NCBI GenBank assembly: GCA_017557785.1
Contig: JAFYYA010000115.1
Span: 17,966 to 81,965 of the forward strand
Length of the DNA stretch: 64,000 nucleotides
From: Salinivirgaceae bacterium
GTDB lineage: Bacteria > Bacteroidota > Bacteroidia > Bacteroidales > SZUA-534
Direction: 5' to 3'
Shown here: one piece after another, positions 1-8,170 of the stretch
Layout of the letters: every line of letters begins with the position of its first letter
Position numbering within the stretch: the stretch's first letter is position 1
Made by a program: the position numbers and the translations under genes
The notes under the pieces: generated by a model
What the model was told of the DNA's origin: nothing
Databases searched by the model: none
The model's input: only the letters and a program-made list of their open reading frames with translations

Positions 1-9
1 CATCATAAA

Positions 10-1593
10 GTGAAAAAGTTAGACAAGTTCATATTGAAGTCGTACATCGGGCCGTTCGTCCTGACTTTTTTCATATCGATATTCATTCTGCTGATGCAGT
101 TCCTTTGGCGCTATCTTGACGATATTGTCGGCAAGGGGCTTGGTGCCGCTGTAATAACAGAGTTGATGGTGTATGCATGCAGCAATTTGGTAACGACGGC
201 TTTGCCGCTGGCGGTGCTTCTGAGTTCGATTATGACTTTCGGCAATCTGGCCGAGCACTACGAACTGATGGCCATCAAATCGGCAGGAATATCGCTTGTG
301 AAGATAATGCGGCCGTTGATTGTGTTTGTCGCAGGTGTTACCGTGTGTGCGTTTCTGTTCTCAAACAACATTATGCCGTACACTAATCTGAAAATGAAGA
401 CATTGCTTCATGATATCAGACAGCAGAAGCCTGAAGTGTCGATAACCGAAGGCGTTTTCAGCGACGCCATTGACAACTATAGCATCAAGGTGGGGCGTAA
501 GAGCCACAAGGGGCCAATGCTCTACGACATAATGATTTACAACCACTCTGAAGACAACGGCAACCGCGATGTGACGCTGGCCGATTCAGGAACGATGATT
601 ATCACACCTGACAAGCGATACATGGTAATCACACTCTATAGCGGCACCAATTATGTTGAAGAAATAGAAAAACGCCGTCGCAGAAGCGAGAAGGAATACC
701 CGCAGCGTACAACCAGTTTCCAGGAAGAGCGCTTTATGATTGACCTTTCGGGAATGGATTTTGAACGGTCGAATGAAGCTCTTTACAAGACAAGTTACGA
801 AATGCTGAACATAAATCAGTTGCAATACACAACTGACTCACTGAAAAAGAATTACAGCAACATGATTGCCGGTTATCACAACAATCTGACACGGGCTCAA
901 TATTTCCAAAAGTTGGACTATCGCGGTCAAGATAGTGTATGGTACCAAAGCCCCGAGCCGCCGGCAACAACTGAAGTCAATATCGACTCGTTGTTTGAAA
1001 CATTCACACAAAGCAATATGGCCGGTGTGCTGAGTTACGCAGTCCAGAACGCGCGCGAAACCAAGACGTTCATTTCACAGTCGGCTTCAGAATCGCAGGG
1101 GCGGCGGAAAACAATCAAACGGTACGAGATTGAGTGGCACCGCAAGTTCACTCTGTCGATAGCATGCATACTGCTGTTTTTCATAGGGGCACCACTTGGC
1201 GCGATAATCCGCAAGGGTGGCATCGGTACACCGATAGTCATCTCGGTGCTTTTCTTCGTGATATACTATGTGATAAACATCAGTGGCGAAAAGGCCGCCA
1301 AAATGGGCACCTGGCCGGCATGGGCGGGCATGTGGCTATCGTCAATTGTATTTACGCCAATGGGCGCATTTCTGACCTATAAGGCGGTGAAAGATGCCAC
1401 ATTCCTTGAACTCAGCACCTACACCGATTTCTTCAGAAAAGTGTTTGGCAAAATGATGGCCAACCCGAAGTTTGCCGCCGTTGTCAGGTTCTTTATGTCG
1501 GAAGAGAAGAAGGCAAAGGCCCGGCTGGCGGCCGAGATTGAACGGCATAAAAAGGCTCACGACCAACAAACCGAAAGCGATGCAACAGTCTGA
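10..1593 (+). CDS. LptF/LptG family (YjgP/YjgQ) inner-membrane permease
   Basis: Inner-membrane subunit of the LPS transport ABC exporter, which with LptB extracts LPS and passes it to LptC/LptA. The 527-residue protein has three N-terminal membrane segments (about residues 12-34, 48-72 and 97-117), a large periplasmic region (about 120-375) and three more segments (about 378-460). This 3+3 arrangement around a periplasmic domain is the family's hallmark. The charged C-terminal tail, rich in Lys, Glu and Ala, is cytoplasmic. It starts with GTG nine bases into the window; a start further upstream cannot be excluded. Bacteroidales homologues are longer than the roughly 360-residue E. coli proteins, so the length is normal for the group. 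LptF and LptG cannot be told apart here. It overlaps the next gene and probably shares its transcript. Confidence 0.88.
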   Translation: MKKLDKFILKSYIGPFVLTFFISIFILLMQFLWRYLDDIVGKGLGAAVITELMVYACSNLVTTALPLAVLLSSIMTFGNLAEHYELMAIKSAGISLVKIMRPLIVFVAGVTVCAFLFSNNIMPYTNLKMKTLLHDIRQQKPEVSITEGVFSDAIDNYSIKVGRKSHKGPMLYDIMIYNHSEDNGNRDVTLADSGTMIITPDKRYMVITLYSGTNYVEEIEKRRRRSEKEYPQRTTSFQEERFMIDLSGMDFERSNEALYKTSYEMLNINQLQYTTDSLKKNYSNMIAGYHNNLTRAQYFQKLDYRGQDSVWYQSPEPPATTEVNIDSLFETFTQSNMAGVLSYAVQNARETKTFISQSASESQGRRKTIKRYEIEWHRKFTLSIACILLFFIGAPLGAIIRKGGIGTPIVISVLFFVIYYVINISGEKAAKMGTWPAWAGMWLSSIVFTPMGAFLTYKAVKDATFLELSTYTDFFRKVFGKMMANPKFAAVVRFFMSEEKKAKARLAAEIERHKKAHDQQTESDATV

Positions 1594-2806
1594 ACCCCAG
1601 CAGTCGATGCGCATACTTGTGTTGTGCAACAAGATGCCGTATCCGTCGAACGACGGCGGCACCATTGCCACGCTCAACATGATTATGGGGCTGGCAGCGC
1701 AGGGCAACACCGTTGATGTGCTGGCAATGCAGACTCACAAGCATAATTTCCCGATAGAGAAACTGTCGGCTGAGCTCAAGCAGAACATCAACTGGAACTC
1801 GGTGTGGATTGACACAGAAATCAGCTTTGCCGCCCTGCTGAAAAACCTACTTTTCTCAAGACTGCCCTACAATGCCGAGCGGTTTGTGTCGAAAGAGTAC
1901 GACATGAAGCTGAAAGAATTGCTGCAAAACAATTACGACATTGTCCAGCTTGAAGGGCTCTATCTGACAAGCTACATCAGCACAATCAGAAAACACTCTA
2001 AATCAACCATATCGCTGCGGGCTCACAATGTTGAACGGCTGATTTGGGAACGGATGGCCGAAACCGAGACCAATCCGTTGAAAAAACTATACAAGCGCAT
2101 TCTCAGCCGCCGCATTGGCCGACTTGAGCAGCTGACTCTCAGTAAAATAGACTTGCTTGTTCCGATAACCAAAACCGACGCGGCGCAATTGCCTTTCGAG
2201 CCAAACCGCACCTACGTGGCGCCAACGGGCATTGAGCCGCAAAAGTTTGTGGCGTACAAAGCACCACTCATCGGAAAATCAGTCTTTTACATTGGCGCAC
2301 TCGATTGGGAACCCAACCAGGAAGCGGTTTTATGGTTCGTCAACAATGTCTGGATTGGGGTGCATGAGCAGCATCCCGACTGGGCTTTACACATTGCCGG
2401 ACGTAATGCGCCCGATAGTTTTGCACGTGAACTGGCAAAATATCCTGTGGTGTTCGACGGACAGGTGCCTAGTGCACAGGAATTCATTGAACAGCACAAC
2501 ATTATGGTTGTTCCGCTGCTGTCGGGAAGCGGAATGCGAATAAAAATCATCGAAGCAATGGCGCACTCGCGCTGCGTGGTCACCACGCCTGTGGGCGCCG
2601 AAGGCATCGACGCGGAAAATGGCCGTCAGATTCTCATCGGTGCCACGCCCGACGAAATGAAAATATTGATTATGAAAGCAATATCCGACACAGACTATAC
2701 AAAGAAAATTGCGAACGAAGCATTCGCCTTCACAAACGATAATTTCAACAACCGCTTGATTATTAGCGGACTGAATAATTTCTACAAACAATGGCTACGG
2801 CGCTGA
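1580..2806 (+). CDS. Glycosyltransferase, GT-B fold (GT4-like)
   Basis: Predicted cytoplasmic glycosyltransferase that moves a sugar from a nucleotide-sugar onto a growing envelope or exported glycan. Residues from about 10 form the N-terminal Rossmann half (MRILVLCNKMPYPSNDGG, with a flexible GG donor/acceptor loop). The C-terminal half carries the donor-binding motif GSGMRIKIIEAMA followed by VVTTPVGAEGI, typical of glycosyltransferase group 1. The ATG at 1580 is chosen; it overlaps the preceding gene by 14 bases, and a second ATG at 1607 would avoid the overlap. A longer reading from 1472 would add an Arg-rich stretch lying inside the permease gene and is unlikely. No signal peptide or membrane segment is seen. 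Donor and acceptor sugars are unknown. Its end overlaps the next glycosyltransferase by 16 bases, so the three genes are probably one operon. Confidence 0.85.
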   Translation: MQQSEPQQSMRILVLCNKMPYPSNDGGTIATLNMIMGLAAQGNTVDVLAMQTHKHNFPIEKLSAELKQNINWNSVWIDTEISFAALLKNLLFSRLPYNAERFVSKEYDMKLKELLQNNYDIVQLEGLYLTSYISTIRKHSKSTISLRAHNVERLIWERMAETETNPLKKLYKRILSRRIGRLEQLTLSKIDLLVPITKTDAAQLPFEPNRTYVAPTGIEPQKFVAYKAPLIGKSVFYIGALDWEPNQEAVLWFVNNVWIGVHEQHPDWALHIAGRNAPDSFARELAKYPVVFDGQVPSAQEFIEQHNIMVVPLLSGSGMRIKIIEAMAHSRCVVTTPVGAEGIDAENGRQILIGATPDEMKILIMKAISDTDYTKKIANEAFAFTNDNFNNRLIISGLNNFYKQWLRR

Positions 2807-3969
2807 CCATATTGTTCTGGATTCTGATTGGTACGGCCGTCTACGCCTATGCGGTCTATCCGTTGCTGATTGCCGCCATTGCACGGCTCAAACGCCACGA
2901 GCCGCTGCCAGAGCTGCCCGAGTCGTTGCCGCACGTAACTCTCTTTGTGACAGCGTTTAACGAAGAACAGTTTGTTGATGATAAAATTGCAAACTCTCAT
3001 GCGCTTAACTATCCTACCGACCGTCTGCACCTTGTGTGGGTCACCGACGGCTCTGACGATAACACCAACCAACTACTTGCCAATCACCCCGATGTGAAGG
3101 TGCTCTACGAACCGGAACGCCGCGGAAAAGTTCATGCAATGAAACGTGGTCTTGAGTTTGTCGAAACTGATATTGTGATATTTACCGATGCCAACACTAT
3201 GCTTTCGCCAGAGAGCGTAACCGAGATTGTGCGCCTGTTCGAAAATCCGCGCATCGGCTGCGTGGCGGGCGAGAAACGCATTAACCGCGACAGCCGTGAG
3301 AATGCCGCATCGTCGGGCGAAGGGGCCTATTGGCGTTACGAGTCGTGGATAAAACGCAACGATGCCATTGCAGGAACGGCCATTGGCGCGGCTGGCGAGC
3401 TGTTTGCAATGCGCAAGAGCCTTTATCAGCCCATCAGCGACAACACTCTGCTCGACGACTTTGAAATCTCACTTCGCATTGCGCTGACAGGCTACAAGAT
3501 AGGTTACTCGCCCCTGGCCTGCGCTATTGAACGGCCATCGGCCAACATCGGCGAAGAGATGAAGCGTAAAGTGCGAATTGCAGCAGGAAGTATTCAAACA
3601 ATGTTGCGGCTTGGCGGACTGTTCAAATTCTTCCGCCACCCGATGCTTACGTTCCAGTACGTGTCGCACAAGGTGCTGCGCTGGGTTGCCGTGCCATTGA
3701 CAATGGTGCTGATTATTCCAATCAACATCTATCTGAGTGCAATTAACAACTTTGCATTCAGTAATATATACACTTGGACACTCGTCGCGCAAGCGCTGTT
3801 CTACATTGCCACCTTTGCAGGATTTGCATTCCGAAACCACAAACTCAGCGCAGGTTGGCTCTACATTCCGTACTACTTTTATTTGGCCAACAAGGCCATG
3901 TGGATGGGATTGTGGCGGTTCTGCCGCAACAAGCAGAGTGTGAACTGGGAAAGAGCCAAAAGGGCATGA
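2791..3969 (+). CDS. Membrane-bound family 2 glycosyltransferase
   Basis: Processive-type GT2 enzyme (392 residues) anchored in the inner membrane. There is one N-terminal membrane segment (about 4-30), a cytoplasmic GT-A domain (about 45-270) and three C-terminal segments (about 294-380). Visible catalytic features are the DGSDDNT nucleotide-binding Asp near residue 87, the FTDANTM metal-binding Asp near 133, and LLDDFE with the likely catalytic base near 222. These are followed by the basic segment RKVRIAAGSIQ that stands in for QxxRW. This layout matches hyaluronan/cellulose-synthase-like enzymes and poly-sugar synthases of Bacteroidales. The substrate is not evident. The gene is the last of a three-gene run and is followed by a strong terminator. 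Confidence 0.87.
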   Translation: MATALTILFWILIGTAVYAYAVYPLLIAAIARLKRHEPLPELPESLPHVTLFVTAFNEEQFVDDKIANSHALNYPTDRLHLVWVTDGSDDNTNQLLANHPDVKVLYEPERRGKVHAMKRGLEFVETDIVIFTDANTMLSPESVTEIVRLFENPRIGCVAGEKRINRDSRENAASSGEGAYWRYESWIKRNDAIAGTAIGAAGELFAMRKSLYQPISDNTLLDDFEISLRIALTGYKIGYSPLACAIERPSANIGEEMKRKVRIAAGSIQTMLRLGGLFKFFRHPMLTFQYVSHKVLRWVAVPLTMVLIIPINIYLSAINNFAFSNIYTWTLVAQALFYIATFAGFAFRNHKLSAGWLYIPYYFYLANKAMWMGLWRFCRNKQSVNWERAKRA

Positions 3970-3985
3970 AATTTATGAGTAATAA

Positions 3986-4020
3986 AAATCCCGAAAGCCC
4001 ATGCCGCGCCTTCGGGATTT
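3986..4020. terminator. Bidirectional intrinsic terminator
   Basis: Ten-base perfect inverted repeat AAATCCCGAA / TTCGGGATTT with a 15-base loop, flanked by A-rich and T-rich ends. It lies between the convergent glycosyltransferase (+) and GH127 (-) genes, so it can stop transcription from both sides. Confidence 0.75.
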
Positions 4021-4043
4021 AAAATGAATTATATTTCAATTAG

Positions 4044-6428
4044 TTATTTCTTCACCAATCGTACTTCATAAATTCCACCGATTTCCGTGCCCGGATTGGT
4101 TTGGAATTTCACGCGGACGCTCTTTTTGCCCTTCAGCATCGATTCCGGAATCGGGTATTCTTCGGTCTTGAATTGCGATGTGTTCCAACGTTTTATGTTG
4201 TTCACGGTGGTCAGTTTCTCGTCATCGATATAAATATCGAAAATCTTTGTGCCCCAGTCGTTTACACCCCAATATTTCACGTAGAGTGACAGGTCGGTGC
4301 GCGATTGGGTGGCCATATCGTAGCTGAAGAATCCGCCGTTGCTTGCCGTGCGGAAGAAGACGTTCTGAGTGTTGCCCGTGTGCGATTTTTCGGCCTGCAT
4401 AGCGTGGTCGGTTTCGGGCTGCTGCTCGCCGGGCGCCACAAAGTCGGTTGAGCGTTGTTTCAGTTTGATTTTTTCTTTTTCGATGTTGGCCAGCGAGTCG
4501 ATGTACGATTTGTAGCCGTTTGTGCTAAGTGCCAGCCAATAAATCATATAGCGCGAATCGTGGATTCCGAAGAACGGCTCAAGCTCGCCGTCAATCGGGT
4601 TTTCCATACGAGCGTTCAACTTGAAGTGAAGTGGCTTGCCTTCAATGGGTTGCAGTTTGCTTCCAATGTTTTCAAGATCGTCTTCGATGATGATTGGCGC
4701 CTTATCGATTGGCAGCAACTCGCCGCTTGCGTACTGTCCCCAACGGCCGTCGTCGGCAATCAGGCCGGCCAAATCTTCGGTGCCGGTCTTCATACCCAAA
4801 AGAATGGGGCCGTGCATAATCGCAACGTACTGTGGCACGTTCGGCATACGCTCGATGCGGGTGTGCATTGGGAACGTAATATCCAGAATATCACCTTTTT
4901 TCAGGCCGTTGATGCTCACGTACGACGATGGCTCGGCGCTGATTTCAACAGGCTGTCCGTTCAGGCAAACTTTGAATTCGCCTTTGGCAACCCACTCGGG
5001 GTAGCGCAACATAAGGTCGAATGCTGATTTGCTGTCGGTTATGGTGATTTTCGATTGTTCGCTGTACGGGAATTCAGTTTCTTGACGCACTTTGATTCCG
5101 CGTTCCTTCCAATTCAGTTCTGACGCTACAAACAAATTGACATACAGTTTGTTATCGTTGTGCGTATAAATAAACTGATTGTATTTTCCGTGATTTTCCA
5201 TTCCCGTACCAACGCAGCACCACATTGCCATATTTGGCGCCGAGTAGACGCGGTAGTGGCGCGGACGAGCCGATGTAAAGTACACATAACCACCGTGTTC
5301 GGGGTGTTGGCTCGACAGGATGTGGTTGAACATTGTGCGCTCGTAGTAGTCGGCGTAGCGTGGCTGCGGGTCGGTGGCGAACAAATCTTCGGTGAGTTTC
5401 AGCATATTATATGAGTTGCACGATTCGGGACCGTCAATGTCATTCACAAAATCGTTGCAGGCTTCCTTCGACGGGAAGTGCTCGCGGCGTCCGTGGCCAC
5501 CAAAAGCCAGCGAGCGGTTGTAAACCACTGTCTGCCAGAAGAATTGTGCAGCCTTGTCGTAGTCGGTATCACCGTTTAACTGTGCAATACGCTCAAAACC
5601 AATAACTTTTGGCACTTGAGTATTTGCGTGCAGATTGTCGAGTTTGTCTTCGCCAGCAATGAGCGGGTTCAGTATCATCTTGTGCGAGAAGCGTTTGGCG
5701 CAATCCAAATATTTCGCATCACCAGTCATCTCGTAGGCGTCGGCCAGCACTTCGTTCATACCGCCGTACTCGTTGCCAAGCATCTGTTCCATTTGCTCAT
5801 CGGTCAGGTCAGCACAAAGGTTGACGCACCAGTCGCAGTATTTCAAGAACATATCGCGTGCATCGGTGTTGCCGCAGTAGTTCCAGGCGTCGCGCAAGCC
5901 TGCAAACATCTTGTGAATGTTGTAGAATGGTGCCCAAGCGCCCCAGTATGGCCCGAAATCCATCTTCTTGAACGCCGACCAAACCTTTGCGCTTTCTGGC
6001 ATTCCGCCAAGGTAGCCCGCGCCCCATTCGGGATTGTTGCGCACGCCAGCTTCTTGACACTCTTTGAGTTCCGAAATCATATAATCCATCCGTTTTTTGC
6101 ACTCGGCATTACCCGTGGCTGCGAAATTTATTGCCATTGCCGACAGGTAGTGGCCGCCCACGTGACCGTCGAGACCAATCCAGCACGGGAATGATTCTGC
6201 CTTTGGCTCAAGCCCGGCTTCCTTGCGGAACGGCGCCAGCAAGCGGTCAACATCATACTCGAGAAGCACCTTGATATTCAGGTCGCGCGCGTCTTTCAGC
6301 GGACCGTCGAGCAATTGAACATCGCCAAGCGAAAATTCGTTTTTCGGCAGAGTCGTTGTCTGATTGCTGCTGCAACTTGCAAGCAGTAAGGCACTTATAG
6401 CCAGGATTGTAGTTCGGTTAAGTCTCAT
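4044..6428 (-). CDS. GH127 beta-L-arabinofuranosidase-like lipoprotein
   Basis: Glycoside hydrolase of family 127 (old name DUF1680), whose characterised members release beta-L-arabinofuranose from plant glycans. The 794-residue precursor has a lipoprotein signal ending LLLASC (Cys19), so it is probably membrane-anchored. The (alpha/alpha)6 domain shows HVGGHYLSA (89-97), GRREHF with Glu316, PESC with Glu335 and Cys337, and MWCCVGTGMENH with Cys404 and Cys405. In the family the Glu/Cys/Cys/Cys set binds zinc and the first Cys of the CC pair is the nucleophile. All four positions are present, so the enzyme looks active. The C-terminal 250 residues are beta-rich. It has its own Bacteroidetes-type promoter. 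The neighbouring GH43 gene supports a role in arabinose-containing hemicellulose. GH146 and related families share this fold, so the exact family needs a profile search. Confidence 0.88.
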   Translation of the reverse strand: MRLNRTTILAISALLLASCSSNQTTTLPKNEFSLGDVQLLDGPLKDARDLNIKVLLEYDVDRLLAPFRKEAGLEPKAESFPCWIGLDGHVGGHYLSAMAINFAATGNAECKKRMDYMISELKECQEAGVRNNPEWGAGYLGGMPESAKVWSAFKKMDFGPYWGAWAPFYNIHKMFAGLRDAWNYCGNTDARDMFLKYCDWCVNLCADLTDEQMEQMLGNEYGGMNEVLADAYEMTGDAKYLDCAKRFSHKMILNPLIAGEDKLDNLHANTQVPKVIGFERIAQLNGDTDYDKAAQFFWQTVVYNRSLAFGGHGRREHFPSKEACNDFVNDIDGPESCNSYNMLKLTEDLFATDPQPRYADYYERTMFNHILSSQHPEHGGYVYFTSARPRHYRVYSAPNMAMWCCVGTGMENHGKYNQFIYTHNDNKLYVNLFVASELNWKERGIKVRQETEFPYSEQSKITITDSKSAFDLMLRYPEWVAKGEFKVCLNGQPVEISAEPSSYVSINGLKKGDILDITFPMHTRIERMPNVPQYVAIMHGPILLGMKTGTEDLAGLIADDGRWGQYASGELLPIDKAPIIIEDDLENIGSKLQPIEGKPLHFKLNARMENPIDGELEPFFGIHDSRYMIYWLALSTNGYKSYIDSLANIEKEKIKLKQRSTDFVAPGEQQPETDHAMQAEKSHTGNTQNVFFRTASNGGFFSYDMATQSRTDLSLYVKYWGVNDWGTKIFDIYIDDEKLTTVNNIKRWNTSQFKTEEYPIPESMLKGKKSVRVKFQTNPGTEIGGIYEVRLVKK

Positions 6429-6465
6429 TGATATTAGTTTTTAATGTGTGTTTCGTAAAAGTTTT

Positions 6466-6495
6466 CAAAGATATTTATAGTCAGTATTTTTCAAA
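6466..6495 (-). promoter_or_regulatory. Promoter of the GH127 gene
   Basis: On the minus strand TATCTTTG (6473-6466) matches the -7 consensus TAnnTTTG, with TTTG at 6495-6492 as the -33 element and an 18-base spacer. The ATG lies about 38 bases further on. Confidence 0.55.
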
Positions 6496-6527
6496 AGCCA
6501 TCGGGATCAATTTATAGGCATAAAAAA

Positions 6528-6554
6528 AGGTGGATTGCCAAGAGCAACCCACCT
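6528..6554 (-). terminator. Terminator downstream of the GH43 gene
   Basis: Inverted repeat AGGTGGATTG / CAACCCACCT (one mismatch, seven-base loop). On the minus strand it is followed by a run of seven T (A run at 6522-6528), just past the stop of the gene that ends at 6577. Confidence 0.75.
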
Positions 6555-6576
6555 CGCGGTTATTACTGTGGTGATA

Positions 6577-8001
6577 TTATTCAAGATATTCAAAACTTAT
6601 CCAATCCACGGCCACATTCTCGCCTTCAGCCAATTCAACAAATATATTGTGAACGCCTTTCGGATTCTTTTCTCCCCAATTTTTCTTAAATGTGCCAGTA
6701 GCCGAAACATCAGCAGGTAATTTTAAATTTATGGTTGAGAACTTGCCGACAACCGGCCCTGTCTTACTATCGACGTGAACGATGATGGTGAATTTCTTTC
6801 CGATGTCGAATTTTGCTTTAAGCGCGAAACCGTTCAGAACGTCGTTCTGCCCGAAATCAACATCGTCATACTCAATCCAGTCGCCTTTCTTACTGAAAAT
6901 GGCTTCCCAACCTTCGAAACGTTTGGTGGTGTCGGGGTCGTTGGCATACACAAAATCCACTTTCACGCCGTCGCTGATGTTGCTGTAGCGGTCAATCTGA
7001 ATTTTGTCAGTAGCCTTGGTGATGCCCACGCCGCGCAGTGTGGCTTTCACCGGCTTAATGGTGCCGTCCTCGTTGAATTCGAGTTTGTCGATGCACACCG
7101 AGCGGTTCTTGTCGAAGTTTGGCGAGTATTGGTTGTAGTGGTAGAATAGGTACCATTGGCCTTTGTAGTTGACGATTGAGTGGTGGTTGGTCCAGCAGTC
7201 GTCGCGCTCTTCCATAATCAAACCTTTGTACTCGTACGGGCCCATTGGGTTCTTGCTCATTGCGTAGCCAAGAGCCTCGCGGTTTTTAACAACGTAAGGA
7301 TAAGTCAGATAGTAGTTGCCGTTGTACTCAAAAGCGAACGGGCCTTCCGCTTGGCGCGATGGCAGACCTTTCAAGCAGTTCACACCTTTCATCACAAATT
7401 GGCGCGGGCCGAATTTGATGGTGTCGGTCGGATTGTCGTCAGCCAGCTCTACCATATTGTCTTTCAACTTGGCACAGTTTCCGGCACCCCAGAACAAGTA
7501 GTTGTTGCCGTCGCTTGCCTGAAGCACGCACGGGTCAATGCCGTTGACGCCTTCAATGGGCTTTTCAAACGGTTTGTATGGGCCTTCAGGCTTGTCGGCC
7601 ACAGCCACGCCAATGCCGAATCCGCGGCCTTGCTTGCTTGCGTTGGGAAAGTAGAAGTAGTACTTGCCGTCTTTGCCCTGAACGCAGTCAGGTGCCCACA
7701 TACTGTAGGCCGTCGGGTTACCCCAAGGCACGTTTTTTTGGTCCAGAATCACGCCGTGGTCAGTCCAATCGGTCAGGTTTTCCGATGAGAAAACGTGGTA
7801 GTCGTTCATACAGAACCAGTCTTTGCGCGGGAAATCGTATGCCGACATTGGCGGAATGTCGTGCGACGGGAAAAGATAAACCTTTCCGTTGAAGACGCGT
7901 GCCGTTGGGTCGGCCGAGAATTGGTCGCGGATAATTGGGTTTTGGGCCGAGACGCCTTGTACAAGCAACGCTGCAAGCCCCATTGTCAAGATGTGTTTCA
8001 T
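6577..8001 (-). CDS. Glycoside hydrolase family 43 with C-terminal CBM6-like domain
   Basis: Secreted exo-acting hemicellulase; GH43 members are mostly alpha-L-arabinofuranosidases or beta-xylosidases. The ATG at 8001 is used because the in-frame codon further upstream (8013) is TTG and adds four residues only. The 474-residue protein has a signal peptide ending SAQ. The five-bladed propeller carries the expected acidic triad: Asp31 in FSADPTA (base), Asp156 in NGIDPCV (pKa modulator) and Glu219 in QAEGPFAF (acid). A His in WTNHHS near 274 is the usual calcium/active-site His. Residues from about 335 to the end form a beta-sandwich resembling CBM6. A terminator follows. No promoter with a good consensus was found in the 169 bases separating it from the SpoIIE gene, so read-through from that gene is possible. 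Substrate is uncertain; xylan or arabinan side chains are likely. Confidence 0.88.
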   Translation of the reverse strand: MKHILTMGLAALLVQGVSAQNPIIRDQFSADPTARVFNGKVYLFPSHDIPPMSAYDFPRKDWFCMNDYHVFSSENLTDWTDHGVILDQKNVPWGNPTAYSMWAPDCVQGKDGKYYFYFPNASKQGRGFGIGVAVADKPEGPYKPFEKPIEGVNGIDPCVLQASDGNNYLFWGAGNCAKLKDNMVELADDNPTDTIKFGPRQFVMKGVNCLKGLPSRQAEGPFAFEYNGNYYLTYPYVVKNREALGYAMSKNPMGPYEYKGLIMEERDDCWTNHHSIVNYKGQWYLFYHYNQYSPNFDKNRSVCIDKLEFNEDGTIKPVKATLRGVGITKATDKIQIDRYSNISDGVKVDFVYANDPDTTKRFEGWEAIFSKKGDWIEYDDVDFGQNDVLNGFALKAKFDIGKKFTIIVHVDSKTGPVVGKFSTINLKLPADVSATGTFKKNWGEKNPKGVHNIFVELAEGENVAVDWISFEYLE

Positions 8002-8170
8002 ATTTTTATTCAATTAAAATTACGAATCGTAATGCAAACGCATTATGCCGCAATATCCGAAAAAAATGCCGTAGGTCGATTCAAAAAAACGATGAATTGG
8101 CAATTGTTATAGATACCAAGGTGATTCCTTATGGGCAGATTTGTTGAAGAATGGCGGGTTCAACAGTTTG

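Noticed and set aside
1472-1579. Longer N-terminus of the GT4 enzyme
   Set aside because: This part lies within the permease gene and would add a basic stretch before the Rossmann start.
7180-7788. Antisense open frame inside GH43
   Set aside because: Shadow of a gene with its catalytic triad; Val/Ala/His-rich product typical of antisense reading.
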